From Archangium lipolyticum (lineage in GTDB: Bacteria > Myxococcota > Myxococcia > Myxococcales > Myxococcaceae): a DNA stretch of 64,000 nucleotides. This document shows, piece after piece, positions 16,144 through 25,927 of the stretch. The stretch covers positions 157,463 through 221,462 of the forward strand of contig NZ_JANKBZ010000016.1 of the NCBI RefSeq assembly GCF_024623785.1, read 5' to 3'. The notes beneath the pieces were generated by a model. The model saw nothing but the letters and a program-made list of their open reading frames with translations. It was not told the origin of the DNA and did not search any database. Both the position numbers and the translations under genes were made by a program. Position 1 is the stretch's first letter. Each line of letters starts with the position of its first letter.

Positions 16144-16342
16144 GAACATCTCCTGGGCCCGGAGGCCACACGAGGAGAAGGTCGGACGCGGTGTGGCGCG
16201 GGGAGGAAGAGAGTAGCGGAGGAGAGGGGGCGGACATGGCCCGAGTCGAGAGCTGGGGGGAGGAACGGGCGAGTAGCGCACACTGCGGGGAGGGGGAGGA
16301 CGACCCTAGGGTGTGAGGTGGGGGAGGGGGCTGGAGACGAGC

Positions 16343-16723
16343 ATGGAAGAGAGGAAGGAGCAGCAGGCGAGCGGGTCGATCCTGGCGGAGCTGCTGACGC
16401 AGGGGAGGAGGGTGGCGAGAGCAGGGGCGAGGAGGGCGGAGGAGGAGCTGAGGGAGAACGCGAGGGATGCGGCGAAGGGGAGCGCGCTCTTGGGGGCGAG
16501 TGCGTGGATGGGGATGACGGGATTGAGCGCGCTGGTAATCGCGGTGGCGATGGCGATGCCGAGGAATCCAGTGAAGGGGGTGGTGTGTGCGGGGTTGGGG
16601 CTGTTGGGGGGTTCGGTGGCATTGGGCCTGCTGGGACTCAGAACACTTCCAGAGCAACCGCTGACCCAGACGAAGCAGGCGTTGAAGGAGGGAGCTGGGG
16701 TGCTGAAGGAGAACCTCACCTGA
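16343..16723 (+). CDS. phage-holin-superfamily/DUF1469-like membrane protein
   Basis: 126 residues. An amphipathic, Arg/Glu-rich helix (about 10-45) precedes two long membrane helices, 48-70 (GASAWMGMTGLSALVIAVAM) and 78-98 (VVCAGLGLLGGSVALGLLG), then a Lys-rich tail. This is the layout of the actinobacterial/proteobacterial holin-X (DUF1469) family, small inner-membrane proteins often with unknown stress roles. No phage genes are nearby, so lysis is not implied. Confidence 0.7.
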   Translation: MEERKEQQASGSILAELLTQGRRVARAGARRAEEELRENARDAAKGSALLGASAWMGMTGLSALVIAVAMAMPRNPVKGVVCAGLGLLGGSVALGLLGLRTLPEQPLTQTKQALKEGAGVLKENLT

Positions 16724-16730
16724 GCATCAA

Positions 16731-16767
16731 CCCCTCTCCCTCTGGGAGAGGGACGGGGTGAGGGTAT
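16731..16767. repeat. palindromic intergenic repeat, copy 1
   Basis: CCCCTCTCCC, a short loop, GGGAGAGGG, then ACGGGGTGAGGGTAT. The first part folds as a strong hairpin. Two further copies flank the 3' end of the cytochrome oxidase operon (28584-28620 and 28650-28684). This sequence is a widespread bacterial interspersed hairpin; it lies just after a stop codon, where it may act as a terminator. Confidence 0.75.
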
Positions 16768-16949
16768 AGGGGAGACCCGAGTTGGATCCGCGAGACCGTT
16801 GCCGTGGACGGAGAGCGATTCCAGACAGTTCGAGAGGAATCAGGTTCACAACTGAAAGCCCACGAAACGCGGTAATTGTGGCCCCCCCAAGTGCTCTCTA
16901 GGGTCGAGAGTCCTCGGAGCCGCGAGAGAGCGCGGAGCGCGAGGGCTCT

Positions 16950-17597
16950 ATGGCGTGGATCTTCACACCTCGCGCGAACACGGTGGCCCGGGTGGTCGCG
17001 GCGGGGCTGCTGAGCACCCCGGTGCTTGGGGTGTTCGGGGTGTGGCTGTACGCGAGGAGCCCGCTGGCGCAGAACATGAGGCAGCCGGTGGGGCAGCCGG
17101 TGCAGTTCGATCACCGGCACCATGCGGGGGACGAGGCGATCGACTGCCGCTACTGCCACGGGACGGTGGAGGTCTCGTCGAGTGCGGGGTACCCGTCGGT
17201 GTCGACGTGCCTCAACTGCCACGCGCAGATCTGGAACCAGAGTCCGCTGCTGGAGCCCGTGCGTCAGGCCTACTTCGCGGACCAGCCGATTCCGTGGCGT
17301 CGAGTGCACGACCTGCCGGACTTCACGTACTTCAACCACGCGATCCACGTGAACAAGGGGATCGGGTGCGTGACCTGCCATGGGCGTGTGGACCTGATGC
17401 CATCGATCGAGCAGGTGCAGCCGTTGTCGATGGGGTGGTGCCTGGAGTGCCACCGGAACCCGGGGCCGCACTTGCGGCCACTGGAGACCATCACCTCGAT
17501 GCGCTGGGAGCGCGGAGAGGGAGACCCATCGGCGGAGGAGCTGGCGCGCCGCTACGACGTGAACCCGAGAACGAACTGCACGACATGCCACCGCTGA
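16950..17597 (+). CDS. actA: alternative complex III subunit A, pentaheme cytochrome c
   Basis: 215 residues with five CxxCH heme sites: CRYCH, CLNCH, CVTCH, CLECH and CTTCH, as expected for ActA. A signal anchor spans about 10-32 (ARVVAAGLLSTPVLGVFGVW), so the hemes lie on the periplasmic side. Further His residues (DHRHHAG, FNHAIHVNKG) are candidate distal ligands. It opens the act-cox operon and overlaps actB by 13 bp. ActA is one of the electron carriers leading from the ActB iron-sulfur clusters toward ActE and the oxidase. Confidence 0.95.
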   Translation: MAWIFTPRANTVARVVAAGLLSTPVLGVFGVWLYARSPLAQNMRQPVGQPVQFDHRHHAGDEAIDCRYCHGTVEVSSSAGYPSVSTCLNCHAQIWNQSPLLEPVRQAYFADQPIPWRRVHDLPDFTYFNHAIHVNKGIGCVTCHGRVDLMPSIEQVQPLSMGWCLECHRNPGPHLRPLETITSMRWERGEGDPSAEELARRYDVNPRTNCTTCHR

Positions 17598-20500
17598 CCG
17601 ACCGCTACCCACTGCCGGTGCTTCAGGAGCCGCCGCAGGCGGGGGGAGACGAGCGCCCGCGAGCGTGGCGCAGCCTGGAGGAGTGGAGGAACGCACCGGA
17701 GCTGGAGCAGGCGGCGGCGCGAGAATTCCCACCGGGAGCGGCCGAGCCCCCGAGAGGCCTGGCGAGGAGGAGCTTCCTGCGGCTGGCGGGGACGACGTTG
17801 GCGTTGGCGGGGCTGGCGGCGTGCAAGAAGCCGGCGGAGAAGGTGATGCCGTACACGCACCAGCCGCCGGACGTGAAGCCGGGGATACCGAACGCATACG
17901 CGACGGCGTGGACGGTGGACGGCTACGGGGTGGGGCTGGTGGTGACGAGCTGGGAGGGGAGGCCGACGAAGGTGGAGGGGAACCCGGACCATGCGGCGAG
18001 CCTGGGGGCGACGAACCACGTGGCGCAGGCGCTGCTGGTGGACCTCTACGACACGACGAGGGTGAAGGGGGTGAAGCACGGGGGCGGCTCGCGGTCCTTC
18101 AAGGACTACCTCGAGGCGCAGGTGGAGCGGGCCCGAGGGCTGGAGACGAACGGAGGCGAGGGGCTGTGGCTGCTGTTGGAACCCTCCACGTCACCGGCGA
18201 GGCGCGAGCTGCTCGAGCGGATCCGCCAGCGCTACCCGAGGGCGAGGGTGGAGACCTACGACGCACTCTCCCGGGACAACGTGCACGAGGGGGCGAGGCT
18301 CGCGTTTGGCCGGCCGCTGGAGACGCGGGTGCGGTACGACGAGGCGCGGGTGGTGCTGTCGCTGGACGCGGACTTCCTGGCACGGGGCCCGTTCTCGGTA
18401 CGAGAGGCACGAGAGTGGGCCGAGTCGCGAGCGCCGGAGCGCGAGCGGATGAGCCGGCTGTACGTGGTGGAGTCCCAGCACAGCGTGACGGGGATGAACG
18501 CGGACCACCGGGTGAGGATGAAGCCCTCGGAGGTGGAGCGCTTCGCGCTGGCGGTGCTGGGCGAGCTGGCACGGACCCACAAGTTGCCCACACTGGAGCG
18601 CTTCGGGGAGTTGGAGCCCGGCTGGCCGGAGAAGGCGCGAGAGGTGCGAGCGGTGGCGGCGGACCTGGCGCGAACCAGGGAGCGCGCGGTGGTGGTGGCG
18701 GGAGAGAGACAACCGCCGAGGGTGCACGCGGTGGCGCACCTGCTCAACGCGGCGCTGGGGAGCCAGGGTCACATCATCACACTGCACGAACCCGCGGTGG
18801 ACGGGGTGCGGAGCGGACCCCAGGTCCTGCGCGAGCTGGCGGAGGCGGCGAGCGCGGGGCGAGTGGACACGGTGGTGGTGACGGCGTTCGACCCGGCCTA
18901 CACGGCGCCGGTGGGAGTGACACTGGGGGCGGCGCTGAGCGCGGTGCCGAACGCGGTGTACCTGGCGTACCGGGAGGACGAGACGGCGAGGAAGTGCGCG
19001 TGGGTGCTCCCGGCGGCGCACGTGATGGAGAGCTGGGGTGACGCGAGGTCACTCGATGGAACGACGAGCATCATCCAGCCGCTCATCCAACCGCTCTACG
19101 GAGGGCTGACGGAGCTGGACGTGCTCTCGCCATTCGCGGGAGTGGCGGATCAAACGGCATACCAGTGGGTGAAGGCCCACCACGCGAGACAGCGGGGCGG
19201 AGCGGGCCCGGTGTTCGACGACACCTGGGACCAGTGGCTGGCGGTGGGAACGATTCCAGACACGGCGCGGCCTGGAGTGACGGCCACGGTGGACGCGGGA
19301 GCGGTGGAGGCGAGCGTCCGGGCCTTCACGAGCAGACCTTCACAGGGGCTCGAGCTCAACCTGCTGCCCGGCTACAAGGTGCGGGACGGACGCTACTTCC
19401 ACAACGCATGGCTGCAGGAGATGCCGGACCCGCTGACGATGTTGGCGTGGGGGAACGCGGCGCTCATGAGCCCGCGAACGGCCGAGCGCCTGGGGCTGGA
19501 GCCAGGAGACAAAGCCAGACTGACGTTGCGAGGCCGCTGGGTGGAGGCACCGGTGTACGTGCTGCCTGGGCACGCGGACGACACGGTGTCGCTGGAGCTT
19601 GGCTGGGGGCGGGAGTGGCTCGATGACAGCATCGAGAAGCCGGGGACGCTGGGGGTGAACGCGTACCTGCTGAGACACGCGGACGCACCGTGGTTCGCGG
19701 ACGGGCTCCAGGTGGAGAAGGTGGAGGGCAAGGGGCGCTACGCGACGTCACAGGACCACTGGTCGATGCACGGGCGGGAGATCGCCATCCAGGACAGGCT
19801 GGAGGACTTCGAGAAGAAGAAGGCGCACTACCTCGGGCACCTGAAGGGGGACGTGGAGAAGCTGTACGACCCGTTCAAGTACGGGGAGCCCTACCAGTGG
19901 GCGATGGCGGTGGACCTGAACCGTTGCATCGGGTGTGGGGCGTGCGTGGTGGCGTGCCAGGCGGAGAACAACATCCCGGTGGTGGGGCGCGAGCAGGTGG
20001 AGCGCGGGAGGGAGATGCACTGGCTGAGGGTGGACCGGTACTTCGAGGGCCCGCCGGAGCAGCCCCAGGCGATTCCGCAGCCGATGATGTGCCAGCACTG
20101 CGAGGCGGCGCCGTGCGAGTACGTGTGCCCGGTGAACGCGACGGTCCACTCGGACGAGGGCCTGAACGAGATGATCTACAACCGCTGCGTGGGCACGCGG
20201 TACTGCAGCAACAACTGCCCGTACAAGGTCCGGCGGTTCAACTACCTCGACTACAACCCGAGGGTGGACGAGCTGGAGAAGCTGCGCATGAACCCGGACG
20301 TCACGGTGAGGATGCGCGGGGTGATGGAGAAGTGCACGTACTGCGTGCAACGGATTGAACGGGCCCGGATCGATGCGCGCAAGGCGCGCAAGCCCATCGA
20401 CACGAAGTCACTCGAATCCGCGTGCGCGCAGGCGTGCCCGACGGAGGCGATTGTCTTCGGCTCGCTGCACGAGGAGGACGCGGAGGTCTCGAGACGGCAC

Positions 20501-20605
20501 CGGGACGTGAGGCACTACGCGGTGCTGCACGAGCTGGGGACGAGGCCGCGCACGGCGTACCTGGCGCGCATCAAGAACCCGAACCCGGAGCTCGAGCATG
20601 GCTGA
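17585..20605 (+). CDS. actB: alternative complex III subunit B, molybdopterin-fold/iron-sulfur fusion
   Basis: 1006 residues from ATG at 17585, inside the end of actA. A twin-arginine signal, RRSFLRLAG at 61-69, is followed by LAAC. Residues 85-760 are a molybdopterin-oxidoreductase-like fold, which in ActB lacks the cofactor. From about 780 the ferredoxin part carries [45 protein letters not shown] and CTYCVQRIE plus [11 protein letters not shown], giving the usual three 4Fe-4S and one 3Fe-4S clusters. It passes electrons from quinol oxidised at ActC. Stop overlaps actC. Confidence 0.95.
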   Translation: MPPLTDRYPLPVLQEPPQAGGDERPRAWRSLEEWRNAPELEQAAAREFPPGAAEPPRGLARRSFLRLAGTTLALAGLAACKKPAEKVMPYTHQPPDVKPGIPNAYATAWTVDGYGVGLVVTSWEGRPTKVEGNPDHAASLGATNHVAQALLVDLYDTTRVKGVKHGGGSRSFKDYLEAQVERARGLETNGGEGLWLLLEPSTSPARRELLERIRQRYPRARVETYDALSRDNVHEGARLAFGRPLETRVRYDEARVVLSLDADFLARGPFSVREAREWAESRAPERERMSRLYVVESQHSVTGMNADHRVRMKPSEVERFALAVLGELARTHKLPTLERFGELEPGWPEKAREVRAVAADLARTRERAVVVAGERQPPRVHAVAHLLNAALGSQGHIITLHEPAVDGVRSGPQVLRELAEAASAGRVDTVVVTAFDPAYTAPVGVTLGAALSAVPNAVYLAYREDETARKCAWVLPAAHVMESWGDARSLDGTTSIIQPLIQPLYGGLTELDVLSPFAGVADQTAYQWVKAHHARQRGGAGPVFDDTWDQWLAVGTIPDTARPGVTATVDAGAVEASVRAFTSRPSQGLELNLLPGYKVRDGRYFHNAWLQEMPDPLTMLAWGNAALMSPRTAERLGLEPGDKARLTLRGRWVEAPVYVLPGHADDTVSLELGWGREWLDDSIEKPGTLGVNAYLLRHADAPWFADGLQVEKVEGKGRYATSQDHWSMHGREIAIQDRLEDFEKKKAHYLGHLKGDVEKLYDPFKYGEPYQWAMAVDLNRCIGCGACVVACQAENNIPVVGREQVERGREMHWLRVDRYFEGPPEQPQAIPQPMMCQHCEAAPCEYVCPVNATVHSDEGLNEMIYNRCVGTRYCSNNCPYKVRRFNYLDYNPRVDELEKLRMNPDVTVRMRGVMEKCTYCVQRIERARIDARKARKPIDTKSLESACAQACPTEAIVFGSLHEEDAEVSRRHRDVRHYAVLHELGTRPRTAYLARIKNPNPELEHG

Positions 20606-22031
20606 GCAGGCTTCGGAGACGCCGACGAAGGACCCACTGGAGCCCGTGCCGCTCATCGAGGGGGCGCAGAGCGCGGAGAGCCTCACGGCCTCACTGCTGA
20701 GGCCCATCGAGCGCAAGCCGGGACTCATCTTCTGGGCGCTGCTGCTCCTCACTCTGGGAGGAACGGGACTCTTCCTGCTGGCCGTCACGGTGACGCTGGT
20801 GAGGGGGATCGGGGCATGGGGCAACAACATCCCGGTGGCGTGGGCGTTCGGGATCATCGACTTCGTGTGGTGGATTGGCTTTGGCCACGCGGGAACACTC
20901 ATCTCGGCGATCCTGGTGTTGTTCCAGCAGAAGTGGCGGGCGTCGGTGAACCGGTTCGCCGAGGCGATGACGCTCTTCGCGGTGATACAGGCGGCGCTGT
21001 TCCCGGCGCTGCACATGGGGAGACCGTGGGTGGCGTACTGGCTGGTGCCGTACCCGAACACGATGCGCATCTGGCCGAACTTCCGCAGCTCGCTGCCGTG
21101 GGACATGGTGGCCATCACCACGTACTTCACGGTGTCGCTGCTGTTCTGGTACCTGGGGCTGCTGCCGGACCTGGCGGCGGCGCGCGACCGTGCCACCACG
21201 CCGAGGAGACAGTTCTGGTACGGGGTGTTCTCGCTGGGGTGGACGGGCTCGGCGAGACACTGGCACCACTGGCGGGCGGGGTACCTGCTGCTGGCGGGGC
21301 TGGCGACGCCGCTGGTGCTCAGCGTGCACACCATCGTGAGCTTCGACTTCGCCATTGCGCAGGTGCCGGGGTGGCACTCGACCATCTTCCCGCCGTACTT
21401 CGTGGCGGGAGCCATCTTCTCGGGCCTGGCGCTGGTGCTGACGCTGCTGCTGCCGGTGCGAGGCTCACTGGGACTGAACCACGTGATTACGGACAGGCAC
21501 GTGGACATCCTGTGCAAGCTGCTGCTGGTGACGGGGATGATGGTGTCCTACGGCTACCTGCAGGAGCACTTCTTCGCCTGGTACAGCGGGGACGAGTACG
21601 AGATGGCGTCGTACGCGGACAAACGCACGGGCACATGGGCGTGGCTGTTCTGGTTCCAGATGTTCTCGAACGTGCTGTTGCCGCACGTGTTCTGGTTCGA
21701 GAAGGCACGGAAGAACCTGGTGGTGGTGTGGTTCGCGGCGCTGGCGGTGGACGTGGGCATGTGGGTGGAGCGCTTCACGATCATCGTGCCGTCGCTGGCG
21801 CACGACTTCCTGCCGAGGAGCTGGGAGGGGTACTCGCCCACGTGGGTGGACCTGAGCCTGCTGGGCGGTTCCATGTGCTTCTTCGGGCTGTTGTTCCTGC
21901 TGTTCCTGAAATTCATCCCCTCGGTGTCCATCACGGAGGTGAAGGAGCTGCACCACGAGCTGAAGGAGGAGCTGGCGGCGAAGGAGGAGCGGGAGCGCAC
22001 GGAGAGCCCCCTGAGGGAGAAGGAGGCCTGA
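20598..22031 (+). CDS. actC: alternative complex III subunit C, NrfD/PsrC-like quinol-oxidising membrane subunit
   Basis: 477 residues with about ten membrane helices. The N-terminus is cytoplasmic, helices start at [19 protein letters not shown], and typical ActC elements include [32 protein letters not shown], a [14 protein letters not shown] segment and [10 protein letters not shown]. In ActC a periplasmic-side quinol site and proton paths lie in the helix bundle; several His and Asp residues here (GHAG, VSFDF) are in the expected helices. ATG overlaps the actB stop. Confidence 0.95.
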   Translation: MAEQASETPTKDPLEPVPLIEGAQSAESLTASLLRPIERKPGLIFWALLLLTLGGTGLFLLAVTVTLVRGIGAWGNNIPVAWAFGIIDFVWWIGFGHAGTLISAILVLFQQKWRASVNRFAEAMTLFAVIQAALFPALHMGRPWVAYWLVPYPNTMRIWPNFRSSLPWDMVAITTYFTVSLLFWYLGLLPDLAAARDRATTPRRQFWYGVFSLGWTGSARHWHHWRAGYLLLAGLATPLVLSVHTIVSFDFAIAQVPGWHSTIFPPYFVAGAIFSGLALVLTLLLPVRGSLGLNHVITDRHVDILCKLLLVTGMMVSYGYLQEHFFAWYSGDEYEMASYADKRTGTWAWLFWFQMFSNVLLPHVFWFEKARKNLVVVWFAALAVDVGMWVERFTIIVPSLAHDFLPRSWEGYSPTWVDLSLLGGSMCFFGLLFLLFLKFIPSVSITEVKELHHELKEELAAKEERERTESPLREKEA

Positions 22032-22034
22032 GAG

Positions 22035-22568
22035 ATGCGCTACTGGGTGGTGGGAGAGTTCGGCTCGGGGGCCGAGGCGAAGAAGGCGCTCGGGAGGCTG
22101 CGCGAGCTGGGGCACGCGCGGGAGAAGCTGGATGCCTTCACGCCCTACCCGGTGGAGGGAATGGACGAGGTGTTGGGGCTGAAGCCCTCGCCCATCCGGG
22201 GCTTCGCGTTCGTGGCGGGGCTGAGCGGGGCGGCGCTGGGGTACGCGGTGCAGTGGTGGACGAACGCGGTGGACTGGCCGCTCAACGTGGGAAACCGCCC
22301 GTTGAACGCGGGGCCGGCGTTCATTCCCATCACGTTCGAGACGATGGTGCTGTTCGCGGCGCTGACCATCTTCTTCGGGCTGATGTGGCTGTTCCGCTTC
22401 CCGAGGCCGCACCATCCGCTCTTCGAGCTGGAGACCTTCCGGACGGCGTCCACGGGAGGCTTCTGGGTGAGCGTGACGACGGAGCGGCGGGAGGAGACGG
22501 AGGCGCTGCTGAGCGCCCTGCGTGAGCTGAAGGCGCGAAACACCTCGGTGGTGGAGGAGGCGCAATGA
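22035..22568 (+). CDS. actD: alternative complex III subunit D (DUF3341)
   Basis: 177 residues. A soluble N-terminal ferredoxin-like fold (MRYWVVGEFGSGAEAKKALG) is followed by two membrane helices at about 58-80 (GFAFVAGLSGAALGYAVQWW) and 98-120 (ETMVLFAALTIFFGLMWLF), joined by a loop with NRPLNAGPAFIPITFE, a conserved DUF3341 feature. The C-terminus (FWVSVTTERREETEALLSAL) returns to the cytoplasm. It starts 3 bp after actC and overlaps actE by 4 bp. It is a structural subunit of complex III. Confidence 0.93.
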   Translation: MRYWVVGEFGSGAEAKKALGRLRELGHAREKLDAFTPYPVEGMDEVLGLKPSPIRGFAFVAGLSGAALGYAVQWWTNAVDWPLNVGNRPLNAGPAFIPITFETMVLFAALTIFFGLMWLFRFPRPHHPLFELETFRTASTGGFWVSVTTERREETEALLSALRELKARNTSVVEEAQ

Positions 22569-23182
22569 AGCGACTCCTCCTGACGGTGACGGTGACGGTG
22601 ACGGTGACGGTGACGGTGACGCAGCTGCTGTCCGGCTGCTCGGTGGACTGGCAGGGCTGGGCGGGGATGAAGGATCAACCCAAGGCGCTGCCGTACCGGG
22701 AGAGCGAGTTCTTCGCGGACGACCGTGCGATGCGCCAGCCGCCGGCGGGGACGGTGCCGAGGGACAGGAGGGGGAAGGACCGGTTCTTCCTGCTGGGGAA
22801 GGACGGGCCGGATGGCGGCTTCGTGGAGGGCAATCCGCTGACGCTGACGCGGGAGGTGGTGGAGAGCGGAGGGGAGTCGTTCGAGGTCTACTGCGCGGTG
22901 TGCCACGGCATCCTGGGGGACGGGAGGGCGCAGGTAGCGCGGAACATGGGGCTGAGACAGCCGCCGTCGCTGCTGGACCTGCCGCCACATCCGGACGGCT
23001 ACTACTACGAGGTGATCAGCCGGGGGTTCGGGCTGATGCCGGGGTACGAGGACAAGCTGACGCCGGAGCAGCGCTGGGCGGTGGTGGCGTACGTGAGGGC
23101 GCTGCAGGGGAGCCAGAGGGCGAGGCTGGAGGACGTGCCGCCCGAGGCGAGACCCTTGCTGTTGAAGGAGGGGACGCCGTGA
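22565..23182 (+). CDS. actE: alternative complex III subunit E, monoheme cytochrome c lipoprotein
   Basis: 205 residues. A lipoprotein signal ends LLSGC (Cys 24). Its hydrophobic core is a run of alternating Thr-Val (residues 7-19) encoded by a hexanucleotide repeat. The single heme site is CAVCH (near 116), with a distal Met in LMPGYEDKLT. PPAGTVPRD and VESGGESFEVYC are typical of ActE. It sits on the periplasmic face and is the likely donor to the oxidase. ATG overlaps actD, and its stop overlaps the GTG proposed for actF. Confidence 0.93.
   Translation: MKRLLLTVTVTVTVTVTVTQLLSGCSVDWQGWAGMKDQPKALPYRESEFFADDRAMRQPPAGTVPRDRRGKDRFFLLGKDGPDGGFVEGNPLTLTREVVESGGESFEVYCAVCHGILGDGRAQVARNMGLRQPPSLLDLPPHPDGYYYEVISRGFGLMPGYEDKLTPEQRWAVVAYVRALQGSQRARLEDVPPEARPLLLKEGTP
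22582..22620 (+). repeat. hexanucleotide tandem repeat in the actE signal peptide
   Basis: Six and a half units of GACGGT in a row, coding for alternating Thr and Val in the ActE signal peptide. Because the unit is 6 bp, slippage would change length by two residues without shifting the frame. Confidence 0.9.
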
Positions 23183-24360
23183 AGGTGATGGAGCGCTTCA
23201 CGGGAGGGAGGGTGCCGATGCTGGCCGCGGCGGCGGTGGGCGCCGTGGGGCTGGCGGTGACGGGGTGGGGCTTCGCGGTGGACACGAGGAGGGCGTTCTT
23301 CGGGTACCTGTTCGCCTTCGCGTACTGGGCGGGGCTGGGGGTGGCGTCGCTGGTGTTGCTGGGGACGTGGCAGGCGTCGAAGGCGCGGTGGCCGGTGGTG
23401 CTGCGGCGCATGCTGGAGACGATGGCGGGGACGCTGCCGCTGTTCGCGGTGCTCTTCGTTCCCCTGCTGGCGGGGGCCAGCCACCTGTACCCGTGGATGG
23501 ATCCGCACCTGGCGCTGCCGGAGAGGGAGCTGAAGAAGCTGGAGCACAAGCGGGCGTTCCTGAACCTGCCGTTCTGGGCGGTGCGCTCGGCGGTGTACTT
23601 CGGGGTGTGGATCGCCGCGAGCGAGCTGTTGCTGCGCTGGTCGCGGAAGCAGGACGAGACGGGGGAGTTGCGGCTGACGAAGTGGCAGAGGTGGCTGGGG
23701 GCGGGGGCGCTGCCGGTGGTGGGGCTGGCGATGTCGTTCGCGTCGTTGGACTGGCTGATGTCGCTGGAGCCGCTGTTCGTCTCGACGGTGTATGGGTTGT
23801 ATTGGTTCGCGGGGGCGTTCGTGGGGGTGGTGGCGATGCTGACGCTGGCGACGACGCTGGCGCGGGGGCCGAACCTGTATGGGGAGCTGGTCAATGACTC
23901 GCACCGTGCGAGCCTGGGGAAGTTCCTGCTCGCGTTCAGCGTGTTCTGGGCCTACATGGCGTACAGCCAGTTCTTCCTGATCTGGATCGCGGATCTGCCG
24001 CACGAGGTGCCCTGGTACATCCTGCGAGCGAGGGGGGCGTGGGAGCCGGTGGCGCTGTTCATCGTGAACGCGCGCTTCACGGTGCCGTTCCTGGTGTTGC
24101 TGTCGAGGCCCTTCAAGAGACACCGGCGGACGCTGGGGGTGATGGCGGGGTGGCTGTTGTTGGGGCACGTGGTGGACACGTGGTGGCTGGTGATTCCGGT
24201 GGTGAGCCCGGGGGAGGTGCGGGTGCACTGGGCGGACGTATCGGCGTGGCTGGGAGTGGGAGGAGCGGCGGTGGCCTTCACGCTGTGGAGGCTGCGAGGG
24301 TACGCGACGGTGCCGGTGGGGGACCCCTACCTGCACGAATCCCTGGGGTACGACGAATGA
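23179..24360 (+). CDS. actF: alternative complex III subunit F, NrfD-like membrane subunit
   Basis: 393 residues from a GTG at 23179 overlapping the actE stop; an ATG at 23188 would give 390. About ten membrane helices in the same fold as ActC but shorter, as usual for ActF. Diagnostic pieces are WMDPHLALPERELKKLEHKR, FASLDWLMSLEPLFVSTVYG and SQFFLIWIADLPHEVPWYI. It is the second polytopic subunit of complex III. Its stop overlaps the next ATG (ATGA). Confidence 0.93.
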   Translation: MKVMERFTGGRVPMLAAAAVGAVGLAVTGWGFAVDTRRAFFGYLFAFAYWAGLGVASLVLLGTWQASKARWPVVLRRMLETMAGTLPLFAVLFVPLLAGASHLYPWMDPHLALPERELKKLEHKRAFLNLPFWAVRSAVYFGVWIAASELLLRWSRKQDETGELRLTKWQRWLGAGALPVVGLAMSFASLDWLMSLEPLFVSTVYGLYWFAGAFVGVVAMLTLATTLARGPNLYGELVNDSHRASLGKFLLAFSVFWAYMAYSQFFLIWIADLPHEVPWYILRARGAWEPVALFIVNARFTVPFLVLLSRPFKRHRRTLGVMAGWLLLGHVVDTWWLVIPVVSPGEVRVHWADVSAWLGVGGAAVAFTLWRLRGYATVPVGDPYLHESLGYDE

Positions 24361-24755
24361 GCACCGGGGACGAGTCCAAGGTGGAGTGGGAGACGCCGCC
24401 GCGAGCGAGGGACGCGGTGAGCGGGAGGCTCATCAGCGGGGTGATCGCGGGAGCGTTCATCCTCTTCACGTTCTTCGTGGTGAGCGCGTGGGCGCAGTTG
24501 CAGGAGCGCGGGAAGAACCTGAACCCGGCGGGCCCATCGGAGCCCCCGGAGCTGGGCAGGGCGGAGATCAACATCGTCAACACGGGGCTGTTCCAGCTGG
24601 ACACGCGGGCCTACGAGGAGACGAACGAGCAGCGGCGGAAGCTGCACGAATACGGGTGGGTGGATCGTGACGGGGGGGTGGTGCACATCCCGATCGATCG
24701 GGCGATCGAGCGAGTGGTGGGCGAGCAGCAGCGGCGGGACGGAGGCGGGAGATGA
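24357..24755 (+). CDS. small single-pass membrane protein between actF and coxB
   Basis: 132 residues with one membrane helix at about 26-46 (SGVIAGAFILFTFFVVSAWA) and a C-terminal soluble part (LDTRAYEETNEQRRKLHEYG, then DRDGGVVHIPIDRAIERVV). It overlaps actF upstream and coxB downstream by 4 bp each, so it is translated with them. Similar small proteins occur at this place in other act-cox operons and may be assembly factors or linkers between complex III and the oxidase. That role is inferred. Confidence 0.8.
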   Translation: MSTGDESKVEWETPPRARDAVSGRLISGVIAGAFILFTFFVVSAWAQLQERGKNLNPAGPSEPPELGRAEINIVNTGLFQLDTRAYEETNEQRRKLHEYGWVDRDGGVVHIPIDRAIERVVGEQQRRDGGGR

Positions 24756-25927
24756 ACGGGGGAGACACCGCCCACGCGGGCACGGAGAGCACGGACAGCG
24801 GGGTGCTGGAGGAACTCTTCCGCAAGAGCCTGTTCCTGCCGGAGCAGGCGTCGAGCATCGCGAAGGACGTGGACCACCTGCACTACGCGATCATCACGGC
24901 GGCGCTGGTGATGGCGGCGCTGATCTTCGGGTTCGCGGCGTACTGCCTCATCCGGTTCCGGAGACGTTCGGAGACGGACGTGACGCCGAGGGTGCAGGGG
25001 ACGCTGGGGTGGGAGTTGCTGTTCGTGGGGGTACCGCTGACGACGTTCCTGGTGTGGTTCTACATCGGGTACCACGACTTCATCCGGATGCAGACGCCGC
25101 CGCCGGAGGCGATGGACGTGTACGTGGTGGCGAAGCAGTGGATGTGGAAGTTCACGTATCCGGAGGGGCCCAACGCCATCGGGGTGTTGAGGGTGCCGGT
25201 GGGGAAGCCGGTGAGGCTGCTGCTGACGAGCAGGGACGTCATCCACTCGTTCTACGTGCCGGCATTTCGCATCAAACAGGACGCGATACCTGGGGCGTAT
25301 ACGCAGACCTGGTTCGAGGTGACGAAGCCAGGGAGCTACCGGGTGATGTGCGCGGAGTACTGCGGGCTGAAGCACTCGGAGATGTGGGCGGAGGTCGTGG
25401 CGCTCTCGGAGGCGGACTGGGACGCGTGGATGAAGGAGCAGAGGAAGGGCCTGGTGGCGCTGAAGGACGCGAGCCCGAGCGGACCGGAGCGTGAGGAGTC
25501 GGGAATCCCGGCGCGGCGGGCGGCGAGGTACGACGCACAGGAGCCGCACGGGGAGCTGATGTACGCGGAGAGGGGGACGCTGCCGGAGAGGGGTGAGCGA
25601 TTGGCGGCGGAGCGGGGGTGCCTGAAGTGCCACTCAGTGGATGGGACGGCGCACATCGGGCCCACGTGGCTGGACCTGTACGGGAGGCGGGAGCGGCTGA
25701 CGACGGGGGAGACGGTGGTGGCGGACGAGGCGTACCTGACCGAGTCGATGATGAAGCCGCAGGACCGGCTGGTGGAGGGGTTCGAGCCGGTGATGCCGTC
25801 GTATCAGGGGCAGCTGGGGGCGGCGGAGGTGGCGGCGCTGCTCGAGTACATCAAGACGTTGAGAAGCGCGCGGCTGGAGAACACCCGTTCGGAGGGGCCC
25901 GTGTATGAACCTGGCGGCGGGAAGTAA
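24752..25927 (+). CDS. coxB: cytochrome c oxidase subunit II with fused cytochrome c (caa3 type)
   Basis: 391 residues. Two membrane helices (about 45-68 and 88-108) precede the cupredoxin domain. The CuA ligands are visible: His in SRDVIHSFYVP, and CAEYCGLKHSEM with two Cys, one Glu, one His and one Met. A C-terminal cytochrome c domain has CLKCH (near 291) and a distal Met in EPVMPSYQGQL, which makes this a caa3-type oxidase. No signal peptide; the N-terminus is an anchor. The stop overlaps coxA by 23 bp. Confidence 0.96.
   Translation: MNGGDTAHAGTESTDSGVLEELFRKSLFLPEQASSIAKDVDHLHYAIITAALVMAALIFGFAAYCLIRFRRRSETDVTPRVQGTLGWELLFVGVPLTTFLVWFYIGYHDFIRMQTPPPEAMDVYVVAKQWMWKFTYPEGPNAIGVLRVPVGKPVRLLLTSRDVIHSFYVPAFRIKQDAIPGAYTQTWFEVTKPGSYRVMCAEYCGLKHSEMWAEVVALSEADWDAWMKEQRKGLVALKDASPSGPEREESGIPARRAARYDAQEPHGELMYAERGTLPERGERLAAERGCLKCHSVDGTAHIGPTWLDLYGRRERLTTGETVVADEAYLTESMMKPQDRLVEGFEPVMPSYQGQLGAAEVAALLEYIKTLRSARLENTRSEGPVYEPGGGK

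Noticed and set aside
16343..16723. prophage remnant signalled by a holin-like protein
   Set aside because: No endolysin, tail, integrase or capsid genes nearby; this protein family is widespread outside phages.
18546..18592. sigma-54 style promoter (TGGCACG ... TTGC)
   Set aside because: The two elements are too far apart and lie inside actB.
22582..22620. phase variation by frameshift in actE
   Set aside because: The repeat unit is six bases, so slippage keeps the frame; only length changes are possible.
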